NCBI RefSeq assembly: GCF_014636475.1
Contig: NZ_BMEL01000003.1
Location: forward strand, 186,001-250,000
Direction: 5' to 3'
DNA from: Halobacillus andaensis
GTDB lineage: Bacteria > Bacillota > Bacilli > Bacillales > Halobacillaceae
Length of the DNA: 64,000 bases
The number at the start of each line of letters is the position of its first letter. Position 1 is the first letter of the stretch. The notes under the pieces are model-generated. The model was given only the letters and a program-made list of their open reading frames with translations. It searched no databases and was not told the origin of the DNA. The position numbers and the translations under genes were made by a program. Positions 51,714 through 60,687 of this stretch are shown piece after piece.

Positions 51714-51964
51714 TTACTGGAAAAACTATTTAATCAAGCTTTACCTTATGAAAACAGCATTTGCCTAAGGGCGTTCACTCTACGATGGTTCCAAGAGCTC
51801 ATTTTGATCACAGGAAAGGAAAAAGTGCCGACTCCAGCGGGACGAGCAGACAGGAGAAGCCCCGCAGGTCGCAGACCGAGGAGATTTTCCGTCTTGCCCC
51901 ACGGAAAGCGGTGCTTTTTCCTGTTCCTTTTCTCCATACCAATAGGAAGGAACCATCCTATAAT
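51714..51964 (+). repeat. Dispersed GC-rich repeat, copy C
   Basis: Flank with CCTTATGAAAACAGCATTTG and ACGATGGTTCC, arm AGGAAAAAGTGC, core 51830-51913 with GACGAGCAGACAGGAGAAGC and GCCCCACGGAAAGCGG, complementary arm GTGCTTTTTCCT, tail GGAACCATCCTATAAT. It is an inverted copy of 15893-16138. The 51557-51713 stretch has no gene. ORFs across this element are spurious. Confidence 0.85.
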
Positions 51965-51966
51965 CT

Positions 51967-52161
51967 CTATTGATAAATCTGTTTTACCCTTCCCACTTGA
52001 CCATCTTCGAGTCGTACCTTAATTCCGTGAGGGTGAGAAGGTGACTTAGTCAATAAGTCTTTCACTACTCCTCGAGTTAGCTTTCCGTTTCTCTGATCTT
52101 TTTTCAAAACAATATCTACCTCTAACCCCGGCCTTACATCTTTTCGAACTTGTCCGTTCAT
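51967..52161 (-). CDS. ywbE: YwbE-family protein (DUF2196)
   Basis: 64 aa, whole-length match to the YwbE pattern: NGQVRKDVRPGLEVDIVLKKDQRNGKLTRGVV, then SHPHGIKVRLEDGQVGRVKQI. A small SH3-like beta protein, possibly nucleic-acid binding; function unknown. ATG 52161 with GAGTAGGTGAAT upstream. Its stop lies against the end of repeat copy C. Confidence 0.88.
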   Translation of the reverse strand: MNGQVRKDVRPGLEVDIVLKKDQRNGKLTRGVVKDLLTKSPSHPHGIKVRLEDGQVGRVKQIYQ

Positions 52162-52216
52162 AATTCACCTACTCTCTCTCCGTTCATTTTACCATAAATC
52201 TTTTTTCATTCGCTCA

Positions 52217-52248
52217 TAAAAAAACACCCGGAAAGGGCGTCTTTTTTT
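52217..52248 (-). terminator. Terminator of the ydaT-like gene
   Basis: Minus-strand stem GACGCCC/GGGTGTT (two wobbles) followed by seven Ts. Confidence 0.8.
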
Positions 52249-52301
52249 AGTAATCTTTACAGTTACCTTTGACGTACTAACCCGGGAAGCCATGCATAAC
52301 T

Positions 52302-52757
52302 TTATTCTTCATAAGAAGTTTGATTTTGAATCGTTCCGTCTTTCTTATGAACAATCGCTTTCGTACCTTTATTCCTGGCAATCTCTTTTGCTCGTTCTAC
52401 AGCATCTGTTTTATTTTTAAATACGTAAGAAGCTTTCTTTGCATCTTCCGATTGAACGGCCCACCCTTTATCATGAGCGACTACATGCTCTCCTTTATCA
52501 AGAAGCTCCGGGCGGCTATCTTCAGCATTTTCATCACGCTTTTTTAATTTTTTGTCTGACATGTTCCGAACTTGATCAATCTCACTTTTACTCGCATTTT
52601 CATACCACTCTTTTGCTTGCTCTGTGGCAATAGGGATAGCTCTTCCCTCGTCATATCCTTCGTCAATCATGGCATTTGCAATATCTATAGCTTTTTTTCG
52701 GACCGTCGTGTCTAAGTTTTTCAATGAACTCGGGTAATCATTCGTATCCCACGGCAT
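52302..52757 (-). CDS. ydaT: YdaT-like DUF2188 protein
   Basis: 151 aa from ATG 52757, which has AAGGAG 9 nt upstream. The N-terminal ChaB-like part is PWDTNDYPSSLKNLDTTVRKKAIDIANAMIDEGYDEGRAIPIA; the C-terminal DUF2188 domain (about 95-140) reads GWAVQSEDAKKASYVF and AKEIARNKGTKAIVHKKDGTIQ. Same build as B. subtilis YdaT, a general stress protein. Function unknown. Confidence 0.82.
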   Translation of the reverse strand: MPWDTNDYPSSLKNLDTTVRKKAIDIANAMIDEGYDEGRAIPIATEQAKEWYENASKSEIDQVRNMSDKKLKKRDENAEDSRPELLDKGEHVVAHDKGWAVQSEDAKKASYVFKNKTDAVERAKEIARNKGTKAIVHKKDGTIQNQTSYEE

Positions 52758-52916
52758 TCTCATTCACTCCTTTTCTCTTTTTTTCATCTTTACCTCATAG
52801 AAAGAAATTTCAAACAAATTTCCTTCGTCAAAATACCTTAAAATCCATCATTTTCTGGTTTGAAAAATTTTTTTGGGGGAAAATATAAATTATTGTTAGA
52901 AATACAGAACATCTTA

Positions 52917-52967
52917 TGTTAGAATTCTTTACATAAGATTTATTAGAGATTTCAGACTATTTATAGT
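52917..52967 (+). promoter_or_regulatory. GlnR/TnrA-type operator and glnA promoter region
   Basis: TGTTAGAATTCTTTACA (52917-52933) matches TGTNAN7TNACA perfectly and lies in a longer near-palindrome CTTATGT...ACATAAG. A -10 candidate TATAGT is at 52962-52967, which puts the operator centre near -49 from a start at about 52974, the spacing of TnrA-activated promoters. Alternatively TTGTTA-N16-TATGTT would put the site over the -10 and imply repression. Confidence 0.65.
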
Positions 52968-53011
52968 AGAACAAATCTCAAAAAATAAAACAAAGGTGAG
53001 GGTAAAAGAGT

Positions 53012-54322
53012 ATGACGTACACGAAAGAAAATATTAAGCAAGTTGTGCACGAAAAAAATGTAGAATTCATTCGTTTAGAATTCACAGATATGCTAGGTGA
53101 TACGAAAAACGTTGAACTTCCTATCGAAGAATTGGAATCAGTATTAGAAAATGAAGCAATGTTTGATAGCTCTTCCATTTCCGGCTTTTCTGATATCCAA
53201 GAAAGTGATATGTATCTATACCCTGACTTAGATACATTCTTAGTACTGCCACAAGAGATGGACGAAGATCCGATCGCACGTTTTATTTGTGATATTTACA
53301 CTCCCGATGGTGAACCTTTTGAAGGCGACCCACGCTATATTTTAAAAAGAGCAGTTGAAGAAGCTAAAGACCTTGGCTATACAGTAAACGTAGGTCCTGA
53401 ACCAGAGTTCTTCCTATTCAAGCTTAATGATGAAGGATATCCAGTACGTAAAATGAACGACAGAGCTGGCTACTTTGATGCCTCTCCTAAAGATAAAGGG
53501 GACAACGTTCGCCGTGATATTGTACGCACGTTGAAAAAGATTGGATTTGAAATGGAAGCTTCTCACCACGAAGTTGCTAAAGGCCAGCACGAAATCAACT
53601 TCCGTTTCGATGAACTTCTAAAAACAGCAGACAACATTCAAACGTTCAAAAGTGTAGTTAAAGATGTTGCTACTAATCATGATTACCATGCTACCTTTAT
53701 GCCTAAACCAGTTTCAGCTGATAACGGTTCTGGTATGCACTGTCACTTATCCTTATTTAAAGATGGAAACAGCGCATTCTATGATAATGGGACAGACGAT
53801 GAAATTTCTAAAACAATGAAATATTTCATGGGTGGTATTCTTCACCACGCAAGCGGAATTGCTGCTATTACCAACCCTAACGTGAACTCATATAAGCGTT
53901 TAGTACCAGGATACGAAGCTCCCGTAAGTGTAGCTTGGTCTCACTCTAACCGAAGCTGTATGATCCGCGTACCAACTACACGTGGTTTAGGTACTCGCTT
54001 TGAAGTTCGTAACCCAGATCCAACAGCTAACCCTTATTTAGCTCTAGCAGTTCTTATTCAAGCTGGACTTGAAGGAATTCGTAATAAGATGGATCCAGGT
54101 GAAGCTGAATCTCGTAACTTGTACGAAGTAACGGATGACAGCATCCCTACACTGCCAACAAACCTTAAAGAAGCGATCGAAGCACTTCAAAAAGACGAAG
54201 TCCTTCTAAAGGCTTTGGGTGACCATACATCTAAAGTTTATATCGCTGAAAAAGATGAAGAGTGGACAGAGTATTCCTTGCAAGTAAGCAATTGGGAACT
54301 TGAACACTATATGAGCAAATAA
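53012..54322 (+). CDS. glnA: Glutamine synthetase, GlnA2-like
   Basis: Type I GS, 436 aa, makes glutamine from glutamate, ammonia and ATP; dodecameric, cytosolic. Active-site segments: FDSSSISGFSDIQESDMYLYPDLDTF, VGPEPEFFLF, ASHHEVAKGQHEINFRF, KPVSADNGSGMHCHLSLF, KRLVPGYEAPVSVAWSHSNRSCMIRVP and TRFEVRNPDPTANPYLA. Residue 61 is Asp where B. subtilis GlnA has Arg62, a residue tied to feedback inhibition. No glnR gene is adjacent. This matches the solitary glnA2 described in Halobacillus halophilus, where glutamine and glutamate serve as osmolytes. AAAGGTGAGGG before ATG 53012. Confidence 0.93.
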   Translation: MTYTKENIKQVVHEKNVEFIRLEFTDMLGDTKNVELPIEELESVLENEAMFDSSSISGFSDIQESDMYLYPDLDTFLVLPQEMDEDPIARFICDIYTPDGEPFEGDPRYILKRAVEEAKDLGYTVNVGPEPEFFLFKLNDEGYPVRKMNDRAGYFDASPKDKGDNVRRDIVRTLKKIGFEMEASHHEVAKGQHEINFRFDELLKTADNIQTFKSVVKDVATNHDYHATFMPKPVSADNGSGMHCHLSLFKDGNSAFYDNGTDDEISKTMKYFMGGILHHASGIAAITNPNVNSYKRLVPGYEAPVSVAWSHSNRSCMIRVPTTRGLGTRFEVRNPDPTANPYLALAVLIQAGLEGIRNKMDPGEAESRNLYEVTDDSIPTLPTNLKEAIEALQKDEVLLKALGDHTSKVYIAEKDEEWTEYSLQVSNWELEHYMSK

Positions 54323-54329
54323 GACACAC

Positions 54330-54358
54330 AAACCCCCATTTTGTTATGGGGGTTTCCT
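54330..54358 (+). terminator. Terminator of glnA
   Basis: 10-bp stem AAACCCCCAT/ATGGGGGTTT with a 6-nt loop, then TCCTTTT. Confidence 0.85.
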
Positions 54359-54363
54359 TTTGG

Positions 54364-55104
54364 CTATCTTTCTGCATCCTTTTGTTCTTCTTTATCGTCT
54401 GCAAAATCATCATTTTTCATTTGAGTTTCGATATCATCAAATTCATCAGTCAATTCAACCTTCTGCGCTGCTAAAACTTGCTGCAATTCCTCATTTAATT
54501 GGTCACGGCTGCTTCTTAATACCTCGTTTTCTTCTTTGATCTTTTCCATTTTGTTTTCAAAGTTATTTTTTTCTTCCAGCCAATTTTTCTCAAACATTTT
54601 CAGTTTTTCAAGTGCATTTGTTTTTGCTAAGTTTTCTACACTGATTTCTTTTTTTCTCTCTTCTACTTCTTTTTGTACATTTACATAGCTAGCTTGCAGC
54701 AAGGCCATATCATGTTGTTGTTGAGACATTCGAGTTCGATTAGCCGTAAGTTCCTCCTTTAAGGTTTTAATATCACCGAGAAGCATTTGTGTTTCCTGTA
54801 CTAAGGTTGCATTTTTATGCTGCAAAGCCACTTTCTCCTCTAATAGCCGTTCCACCTTTTCTTTACTACGATTAAATTCCTTGTCATGCCCTGTTAAATG
54901 TTTATTTAACTCTGCTTTAGATGCGTTTATCTGCATAGCTAGAGCTTCATTTTTCTCTACTAAAGCTGCATTCTCTTTTTTTAAGGCTTCGAGCTGAGCG
55001 TAATGGTAATTGTCCTGATAATTTTTTACCTTTTCTTTGTATTTATCTAACTCCGCTTTAAAATAAATGAGCTTTTGTTGCATTTGAATAGGATCACTCT
55101 TCAT
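54364..55104 (-). CDS. Long coiled-coil protein, unknown (246 aa)
   Basis: Nearly all of the chain (about residues 10-220) shows heptad-like coiled-coil sequence rich in Glu, Lys, Leu and Asn, ending in an acidic tail DDFADDKEEQKDAER. No signal peptide, membrane helix or catalytic motif. Could be a structural or division-associated protein; not recognised. ATG 55104 lies 7 nt after GGAGG. Monocistronic. Confidence 0.65.
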   Translation of the reverse strand: MKSDPIQMQQKLIYFKAELDKYKEKVKNYQDNYHYAQLEALKKENAALVEKNEALAMQINASKAELNKHLTGHDKEFNRSKEKVERLLEEKVALQHKNATLVQETQMLLGDIKTLKEELTANRTRMSQQQHDMALLQASYVNVQKEVEERKKEISVENLAKTNALEKLKMFEKNWLEEKNNFENKMEKIKEENEVLRSSRDQLNEELQQVLAAQKVELTDEFDDIETQMKNDDFADDKEEQKDAER

Positions 55105-55275
55105 ACTTTAAACCTCCGTTAACCTATTTTTCTAGGCTAATATTTAGTTTATATGTATGAAAAAAATGAGGTGATTGTGCGGATCCTTGTACTTTCTCTT
55201 TATGGAAAGCTTTCTTCATTTGCATAATAAATACGGACAAACTTTTTCTACTTAACCCAAAGCCATGGACGTCAT

Positions 55276-55734
55276 TCATTCAATGGTTACTTCCTTTAAG
55301 AACCGCAAACCAAAATACTCATAAGCTACTTTAACAGTATGAATGCGCTCATCTGCTCTCACACTCAGCCCATATATTATATCTTCATCATTTTGGGGGA
55401 CTGGATCTGTATTTGGGTGCATCACCGTTTTAGCCACCGATTGAAAATGTGCACCCGAGTTTCCTTCGTTTTCAAAATCATTACTAATCGTAAATCCAGT
55501 TGCAGCGTCCACTACTTGAAAAGCAGCTGCAGAAGGAGACTCGTCTGAGTTAACTTGTACTCCTGTAAAGTGAATCTCCCCCATTCCTTTATTACCTAGA
55601 GAAATGACGACAGCCTCTTTATTTTCGGTTGCCCCTAACCCTCCTTCAATGAGTGGGGGGTTAAATTTAATAAAACCAAAAAAGCCACCAAACCCTGCTA
55701 TTAGTAGAAGAGCAAAAATCACAATCCACTTCAT
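55276..55734 (-). CDS. Membrane-anchored extracytoplasmic protein, unknown (152 aa)
   Basis: An N-terminal signal anchor (about residues 2-24) precedes a beta-rich domain with GGLGATENKEAVVISLGNKGMGEIHFTGV and VKVAYEYFGLRFLKEV. Family not recognised. ATG 55734 overlaps the GNAT stop codon as ATGA, so the two are translationally coupled; an in-frame GTG 12 nt earlier is less likely. Confidence 0.65.
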   Translation of the reverse strand: MKWIVIFALLLIAGFGGFFGFIKFNPPLIEGGLGATENKEAVVISLGNKGMGEIHFTGVQVNSDESPSAAAFQVVDAATGFTISNDFENEGNSGAHFQSVAKTVMHPNTDPVPQNDEDIIYGLSVRADERIHTVKVAYEYFGLRFLKEVTIE

Positions 55735-56276
55735 TCTCTTTTCCACTCTTCTGCAAGTATGCTATAAACAACATGATCCACATAATGATCATAAAGCCAT
55801 TCAGCTTGCCTGATTTGTCCTTCCTTTGTAAAACCCAGGCGTTCCGGAATTGAACGGCTGCTTGTATTTCGAGCAGCTGCTCGAATTTCTACCCTGTTTA
55901 ACTTTAAGTCTCCAAGAAGGTAATCTGTCATTGCCCTTGTGGCGCGCGTCATAATCCCTCTTCCAATAAAAGCCTCTCCAAGCCAGTATCCAATGCTTGC
56001 ACTCCTATTCGTCCAATCGGTTGCATGTGTCCCGATAATTCCCGCAATTTCATCTTTATATATAATACAAGTAGACACCCCCTCGTTTTCAGCATACTTC
56101 TTCATGCCCATTTTTATAAAACCCTCTGTATGCTCAATCGAGTCGTTTCCATCTACCCAACCGAGCCACGTTCTTAAATGATCGCGCGACTGATCTGTTA
56201 GTTGATAAAGTTCTTTTGCATCGTTTGGTTCTATTAACTTTAACGATAGTTCATCATCAATAGTATAAGTAAACAT
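55731..56276 (-). CDS. RimJ/RimL-type GNAT acetyltransferase
   Basis: 181 aa. Typical of ribosomal-protein-serine acetyltransferase relatives (YdaF/RimL): SLKLIEPNDAKELYQL, HLRTWLGWVD, acetyl-CoA site IGYWLGEAFIGRGIMTRATRAM, and VEIRAAARNTSSRSIPERLGFTKEG. Substrate unknown. ATG 56276 with GAGGAGAGA upstream; seven earlier codons are doubtful. Coupled to the next gene. Confidence 0.85.
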   Translation of the reverse strand: MFTYTIDDELSLKLIEPNDAKELYQLTDQSRDHLRTWLGWVDGNDSIEHTEGFIKMGMKKYAENEGVSTCIIYKDEIAGIIGTHATDWTNRSASIGYWLGEAFIGRGIMTRATRAMTDYLLGDLKLNRVEIRAAARNTSSRSIPERLGFTKEGQIRQAEWLYDHYVDHVVYSILAEEWKRE

Positions 56277-56362
56277 AAAGTCTCTCTCCTCTGTCAATCT
56301 TTTGCAAAATTCGCGTTTAGTAACTAATTCGATAGTTTGACAGCTATTCCTGCATTCTCCAT

Positions 56363-56392
56363 AAAAAAAGCCGTCCTGAGCGGACGACTTTT
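56363..56392 (-). terminator. Terminator of the acyl-CoA operon
   Basis: Minus-strand stem AAAAGTCGTCC/GGACGGCTTTT (one wobble) followed by a T-run. Confidence 0.88.
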
Positions 56393-56393
56393 C

Positions 56394-57368
56394 TTAAGGC
56401 TTTAATATGAGCTTACCTTTTGTTTTTCTCCCTTGCATGAGCTCGTGTACTCTAGCTGCTTCCTCTAACTTATAAACACCGCCAACCGTTAGTTTTAGTT
56501 TATTTTCATGAACAAGTGCTAATAATTCTTGCAAACTCTTTTCAAACAAGGCCGGCTTTTTCATAATTTGCGGAAGAAAAAAGCCTATCACTGATAAATT
56601 GCGATTCATTAACCCAGCTGGGTACATTTCGGCAGGTTTTCCGCTGGCTACCCCGTATATGACGACGCGTCCAAAGGAACGCATACATTTAATCGTTTCG
56701 TGAAAAATATCTCCTCCAGCCATTTCTAAAGCAATGTCGACCCCTTTTCCGCTAGTTGCCTCCATCACTGATTCACGCCAGTTCGTGTTCGTATAATTCA
56801 CGAGATGATCTGCACCTAGCTCTTGAGCTAATGCCAATTTCTCTTCCGTACTTGCCGTTGCAATGACTTTCCCAGCCCCAAAATGTTTTGCTAGTTGCAC
56901 AGCCAGCGATCCTACGCCTCCTGCTGCTGCATGGACTAAGACGGTTTCTCCTTTTTCAATTCGTCCCATTGTCGTTAACAAGTGATACGCTGTTAAGCCT
57001 TGAAGTGGCAAAGCAACTGCCGTTTCATCATCTAACCCTTCTGGTAATGGAATCAAGTTATTTGCATCCGCCGCTACATACTCCGCATACCCTCCTGATC
57101 CTATCAGAGTCACGACTCGGTCACCTCTAGAGAACCGCTGAACCCCCTCTCCCACTTCTTCCACTACGCCTGTAATTTCTGCTCCTGGTGTAAATGGAAG
57201 AGGCGTCGGTACTACATAAGCTCCTTCACGCCTAGCGGTATCAGCGTAGTTCACTCCGATGGCGGTAATTTTCAAGAGTACTTCACCATGTTGAGGGGCA
57301 GGACGTTCCACTTCAGCTGTTTCTAGTACATCTGGTCCTCCATACTGTTTAAAAAGTACTGATTTCAA
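56394..57368 (-). CDS. NADPH:quinone oxidoreductase-like dehydrogenase
   Basis: 324 aa zinc-free medium-chain dehydrogenase: GVNYADTARREGAY, PFTPGAEITGVVEEVGEGV, NADPH loop VLVHAAAGGVGSLAVQLAKHFGA (about 143-165) and GADHLVNYTNTNWRESV. Last gene of the reverse-strand operon that begins beyond 64000, 12 bp after the hydratase. In this setting it may reduce an enoyl intermediate, but the family also reduces quinones. Confidence 0.88.
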   Translation of the reverse strand: MKSVLFKQYGGPDVLETAEVERPAPQHGEVLLKITAIGVNYADTARREGAYVVPTPLPFTPGAEITGVVEEVGEGVQRFSRGDRVVTLIGSGGYAEYVAADANNLIPLPEGLDDETAVALPLQGLTAYHLLTTMGRIEKGETVLVHAAAGGVGSLAVQLAKHFGAGKVIATASTEEKLALAQELGADHLVNYTNTNWRESVMEATSGKGVDIALEMAGGDIFHETIKCMRSFGRVVIYGVASGKPAEMYPAGLMNRNLSVIGFFLPQIMKKPALFEKSLQELLALVHENKLKLTVGGVYKLEEAARVHELMQGRKTKGKLILKP

Positions 57369-57380
57369 AGTATAACCTCC

Positions 57381-58169
57381 TTATTTCCCAACAAACTCGG
57401 GTTTTCTTTTTTCTTTAAATGCTTGAACGCCTTCTTTATGATCAACGGTATCAATCATCATCGTTTGTGTTATTCTTTCTTGTTCCAATATATCAGCAAG
57501 GTCTGCACGCTCAGCACGATCTACAAGCTTTTTCATCATACCTAGCGCACGTCCTGGTCCTTTCGCCAGTTCTACTGCATAACTCATCGCTCCTTCTTCA
57601 AGATCAGAGAGCGGGAATACTCTATTGACTAATCCCCATTCTACAGCCGTTTCAACGGGTATTGGATCTCCTCTAAATAAAAGCTCCTTGGCTCGATAGG
57701 GTCCAAGTATTCTAGATAGAAAGTAATGTCCCCCTCCATCTGCTACAAGTCCTACTTGAGCAAAGCTAAGTACAAACTTGGTGTCTTCTCCTGCCAATAT
57801 TTGGTCACATGCCAAAGCTAAATTAAAACCAGCTCCAGCCGCATATCCATGCACGACAGCAATTATAGGCTTCGCTAAATCTTTCATCATTAAAATCAGT
57901 TTATTTAACTCTCCGACATGGTCGTATAGATGACTCGAAGTAGCAGAGCCCATACTTTTTACATCACCGCCGGCAGAAAAGGCACGACCTGATCCTGATA
58001 ATACAACGGCTTTTACCTCTTGGTTATGTTCCGCTTCTTTAAGAGCATGCTGCAAACCTAAAATCATCTCATCCGAAAATGCATTTAAACTTTCAGGGCG
58101 ATTCAATACACACGACATGACCGGTCCATTCAAGCTCACGCTTACATGTTCGTTACCTAATTTACTCAT
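57381..58169 (-). CDS. Enoyl-CoA hydratase/isomerase family
   Basis: 262 aa crotonase fold. Oxyanion-hole segments SGSGRAFSAGGDVKSMG (about 57-73) and HGYAAGAGFNLALACDQIL (about 100-118) are intact. At the catalytic positions VGLVADGGGHYFLSRILG carries Asp where hydratases have Glu, as in PaaG-like isomerases. Hydration or isomerisation of an enoyl-CoA; 17 bp after the dehydrogenase gene. Confidence 0.88.
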   Translation of the reverse strand: MSKLGNEHVSVSLNGPVMSCVLNRPESLNAFSDEMILGLQHALKEAEHNQEVKAVVLSGSGRAFSAGGDVKSMGSATSSHLYDHVGELNKLILMMKDLAKPIIAVVHGYAAGAGFNLALACDQILAGEDTKFVLSFAQVGLVADGGGHYFLSRILGPYRAKELLFRGDPIPVETAVEWGLVNRVFPLSDLEEGAMSYAVELAKGPGRALGMMKKLVDRAERADLADILEQERITQTMMIDTVDHKEGVQAFKEKRKPEFVGK

Positions 58170-58186
58170 CTATCCCCACTCCTTCG

Positions 58187-59959
58187 TTATGAAATATATT
58201 GTTTTTCCTCAATTAAAACTTTAGCAATGGAGCGTTGTCGTTCAATCGAATCTTCAAATTGATACTCACTTAATAATAAGGCCAGGTTTCGCAAAGCCTT
58301 TCTGCGCTCTTCTCCATTTAATAAATAGGAAAGGAGTTCACCTGAGGTTTGCTGAACTTCAAAAGCCTTTTTCTCTAAGAAAATGAAGGCCATGTCTGTT
58401 TTTAGTCCAGCTTGTCGATCAGAAGATTCAATGGCTTTCATCGTACGAAGGATCACTGATTCACTTTCATAAATAGCTATGGCCAGGTCGGCCAGCTTCA
58501 TTAACGTTTCTTGCTCTGTCTGAATCGCGTTTCCAAATACTTTATAAGCGACGCCGGCAGATACTAGATACAGATCTTTAAATAAGCGGACGGCCTGTTG
58601 TAATTTTTCTAAAGGTCCTGGAAAACCTTCCTTGGACCCCTCCCGTAAAGATTGATTTGCCTTTTCCATGAGGGTTTCGGCGTCAAATTCTTGTTTTGCT
58701 GCTTTTTTGTAAAAGCTCCCTGGAATCAGCAGCCTATTAATTTCGTTGGTGCCTTCGAAAATACGGTTAATGCGCGAGTCTCGATAAGCTTGTTCAATGG
58801 GGTAGTCCTTTATAAATCCTGCTCCTCCGTGAAGTTGAAGGGATTCGTCAACAATGTAGTCTAAAGTTTCTGAGCCCGTGATTTTGCAAATAGCTGATTC
58901 CAGAGCGTGTTCGTTCATAGCTTTAGCGATGGAGGAATAATCATTTGAATCTTCAAATTTTCCTAATGCACTCTCAATATACCCGGCTGTACGGTATAGC
59001 AGTGATTCTGTTGCATAAATTCTTGCCGACATTTGTGCGAGCTTTTGTTTTGTCGCATTAAACTGGGCAACGGTATGGCCAAATTGCTTACGTTCTGTCG
59101 TATGTTCAAGAGCTAGTTTGAGACTGTATTTCGCTGCTCCCATCGTAGCGAATCCTAAGTTAAATCTCCCGAGGTTTAATACGTTTAAGGCGATTAGGTG
59201 ACCCTTCCCAACTTCGCCAAGAAGATTCTCTTCTGGAACCTCGCAGTCTTCCATTACTACTGAACATGTAGAAGATCCTTTTATTCCCATCTTATCTTCT
59301 TCAGGTCCAATGGATAATCCCTTGAAATCACGCTCAATGATAAAGGCAGTAAAAAACTCACCATCGACTTTAGCGTATACGATGAAAGTATCAGCAAAAG
59401 AAGCATTCGTAATATAAATCTTTGTGCCATTTAAGATGTAATGAGTTCCAGCTTCATTAAGTACCCCCGTTGTTTTAGCAGATAAAGCGTCCGATCCTGC
59501 TTCCGGCTCAGTTAAACAATAAGCGCCAATAAATTCTCCGCTCGCTAATTTAGGTAAGTATTTCTCCTTTTGTTCAGGGGTTCCGAAATATGTGATTGGA
59601 AGAGTGGCAATACACGTGTGATTGGAATGAGCAACGCTATACCCGCTTGCATTCCCTAACGCTTCACCAACGATTCCTTTGCTTACTTTATCTAATCCCA
59701 AACCACCGTATTTCTCTGGAATGCTGTGGCCTAGCAATCCAAGATCACCCGCATGCTTCATTTTCCTGCTGACTAATTGAAAATCGCCGGCTTCAATTTG
59801 TTTACGATAAGGGTGTATTTCCCGGGCAATAAACTGTCGAGCTGTGTCAGCGATCATTTTATGCTCATCTGAACGATCTTCAGGAGTGAAAATTAAATCG
59901 GGAATAATTTCTGAAATGAGAAAGTCTCCACCCTTGATCGTTGCCTGTACTGGATTCAT
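58187..59959 (-). CDS. Acyl-CoA dehydrogenase (long FadE-like form)
   Basis: 590 aa. An ACAD core (about 30-420) has YCLTEPEAGSDALSAKTTG (FAD site), RKQFGHTVAQFNATKQKLAQM and the catalytic Glu in RINRIFEGTNEINRLLIPG. An extra helical C-terminal domain (420-590) occurs in B. subtilis FadE and VLCAD-type enzymes. Oxidises acyl-CoA to enoyl-CoA. Overlaps the upstream phosphatase gene by 4 bp (ATGA), so expression is tightly coupled. Confidence 0.9.
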   Translation of the reverse strand: MNPVQATIKGGDFLISEIIPDLIFTPEDRSDEHKMIADTARQFIAREIHPYRKQIEAGDFQLVSRKMKHAGDLGLLGHSIPEKYGGLGLDKVSKGIVGEALGNASGYSVAHSNHTCIATLPITYFGTPEQKEKYLPKLASGEFIGAYCLTEPEAGSDALSAKTTGVLNEAGTHYILNGTKIYITNASFADTFIVYAKVDGEFFTAFIIERDFKGLSIGPEEDKMGIKGSSTCSVVMEDCEVPEENLLGEVGKGHLIALNVLNLGRFNLGFATMGAAKYSLKLALEHTTERKQFGHTVAQFNATKQKLAQMSARIYATESLLYRTAGYIESALGKFEDSNDYSSIAKAMNEHALESAICKITGSETLDYIVDESLQLHGGAGFIKDYPIEQAYRDSRINRIFEGTNEINRLLIPGSFYKKAAKQEFDAETLMEKANQSLREGSKEGFPGPLEKLQQAVRLFKDLYLVSAGVAYKVFGNAIQTEQETLMKLADLAIAIYESESVILRTMKAIESSDRQAGLKTDMAFIFLEKKAFEVQQTSGELLSYLLNGEERRKALRNLALLLSEYQFEDSIERQRSIAKVLIEEKQYIS

Positions 59960-60687
59960 CTTTCTACCTCCTTAATTTGTCGGGTTGACGGATCAAATTT
60001 TCCTATCGTATGAAGAATGCCTTCTTGAGCAACAGATTTAATCTCATTTTCGTCCATGCCCAATTCCATTAAAATCTGACCAATTTTAGTCGCTCGCAGC
60101 AGCTGAAATGGAGAAATAGACAATCCATTGTAGAAAAGCAAAGCCGTTTGGGCTGAGTCTGACAATTGAAAGGAACCTTTTTCTACTAAATAGGATAGAA
60201 GACTGCCAGCACCATAGAAGTCTTCCATTGTAAAATGTCCGCTTGTACCTGAACATACAAGTACAATCGTTTCTTCAAGATGTTGTTCAATTAAATAGTT
60301 AGCCATTTCACGGTTATTTAATAAGGAAGAAGTGTACAGATGATCAGCTTGACTTGAGCGATTAATCGCCACCGTCCCATTCGTAGTGGAGAGAATTAAA
60401 TGGCTCCCTTTTACAATTGGGTTTAAGAAACTTCGCAATGGATGATGGAAGCCTTCAATTGTCCTTCCTTGCTCTTCTCCAGCCAATACATAAGGTTCAC
60501 TAATGGACTTTGCTTTTTCTCTTGCCTGGGCTTGGTCATACACAGGAATGACAGAACGGGCACCATCTGCTAACGCTGCAGTAATCGTAGAAGTAGCAAA
60601 GAGCACATCAAACACGACGGCAACTTTTCCCTTCATTTGCTCTGGCTTAATATCTTCTTTTTTAAAAATCAGTTGAATATTACCCAT
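59956..60687 (-). CDS. 2-phosphosulfolactate phosphatase family (ComB-like)
   Basis: 243 aa. ComB-fold features: VVFDVLFATSTITAALADGARSVIPV at the N-terminus, LAGEEQGRTIEGFHHPLRSF, LILSTTNGTVAINRS and CSGTSGHFTMEDFYGAGSLLSYL. Known members hydrolyse 2-phosphosulfolactate (Mg2+-dependent) in coenzyme M or spore sulfolactate synthesis. Here no sulfolactate genes are near; the gene is wedged between a kinase-like gene (8-bp overlap) and an acyl-CoA dehydrogenase (4-bp overlap). A role on a phosphorylated acyl intermediate is conceivable but unproven. Confidence 0.85.
   Translation of the reverse strand: MGNIQLIFKKEDIKPEQMKGKVAVVFDVLFATSTITAALADGARSVIPVYDQAQAREKAKSISEPYVLAGEEQGRTIEGFHHPLRSFLNPIVKGSHLILSTTNGTVAINRSSQADHLYTSSLLNNREMANYLIEQHLEETIVLVCSGTSGHFTMEDFYGAGSLLSYLVEKGSFQLSDSAQTALLFYNGLSISPFQLLRATKIGQILMELGMDENEIKSVAQEGILHTIGKFDPSTRQIKEVER

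Noticed and set aside
51600-52022. 140-codon plus-strand ORF
   Set aside because: It crosses repeat copy C and runs into ywbE on the other strand; the peptide is Arg/Pro-rich, as translated GC-rich repeats are.
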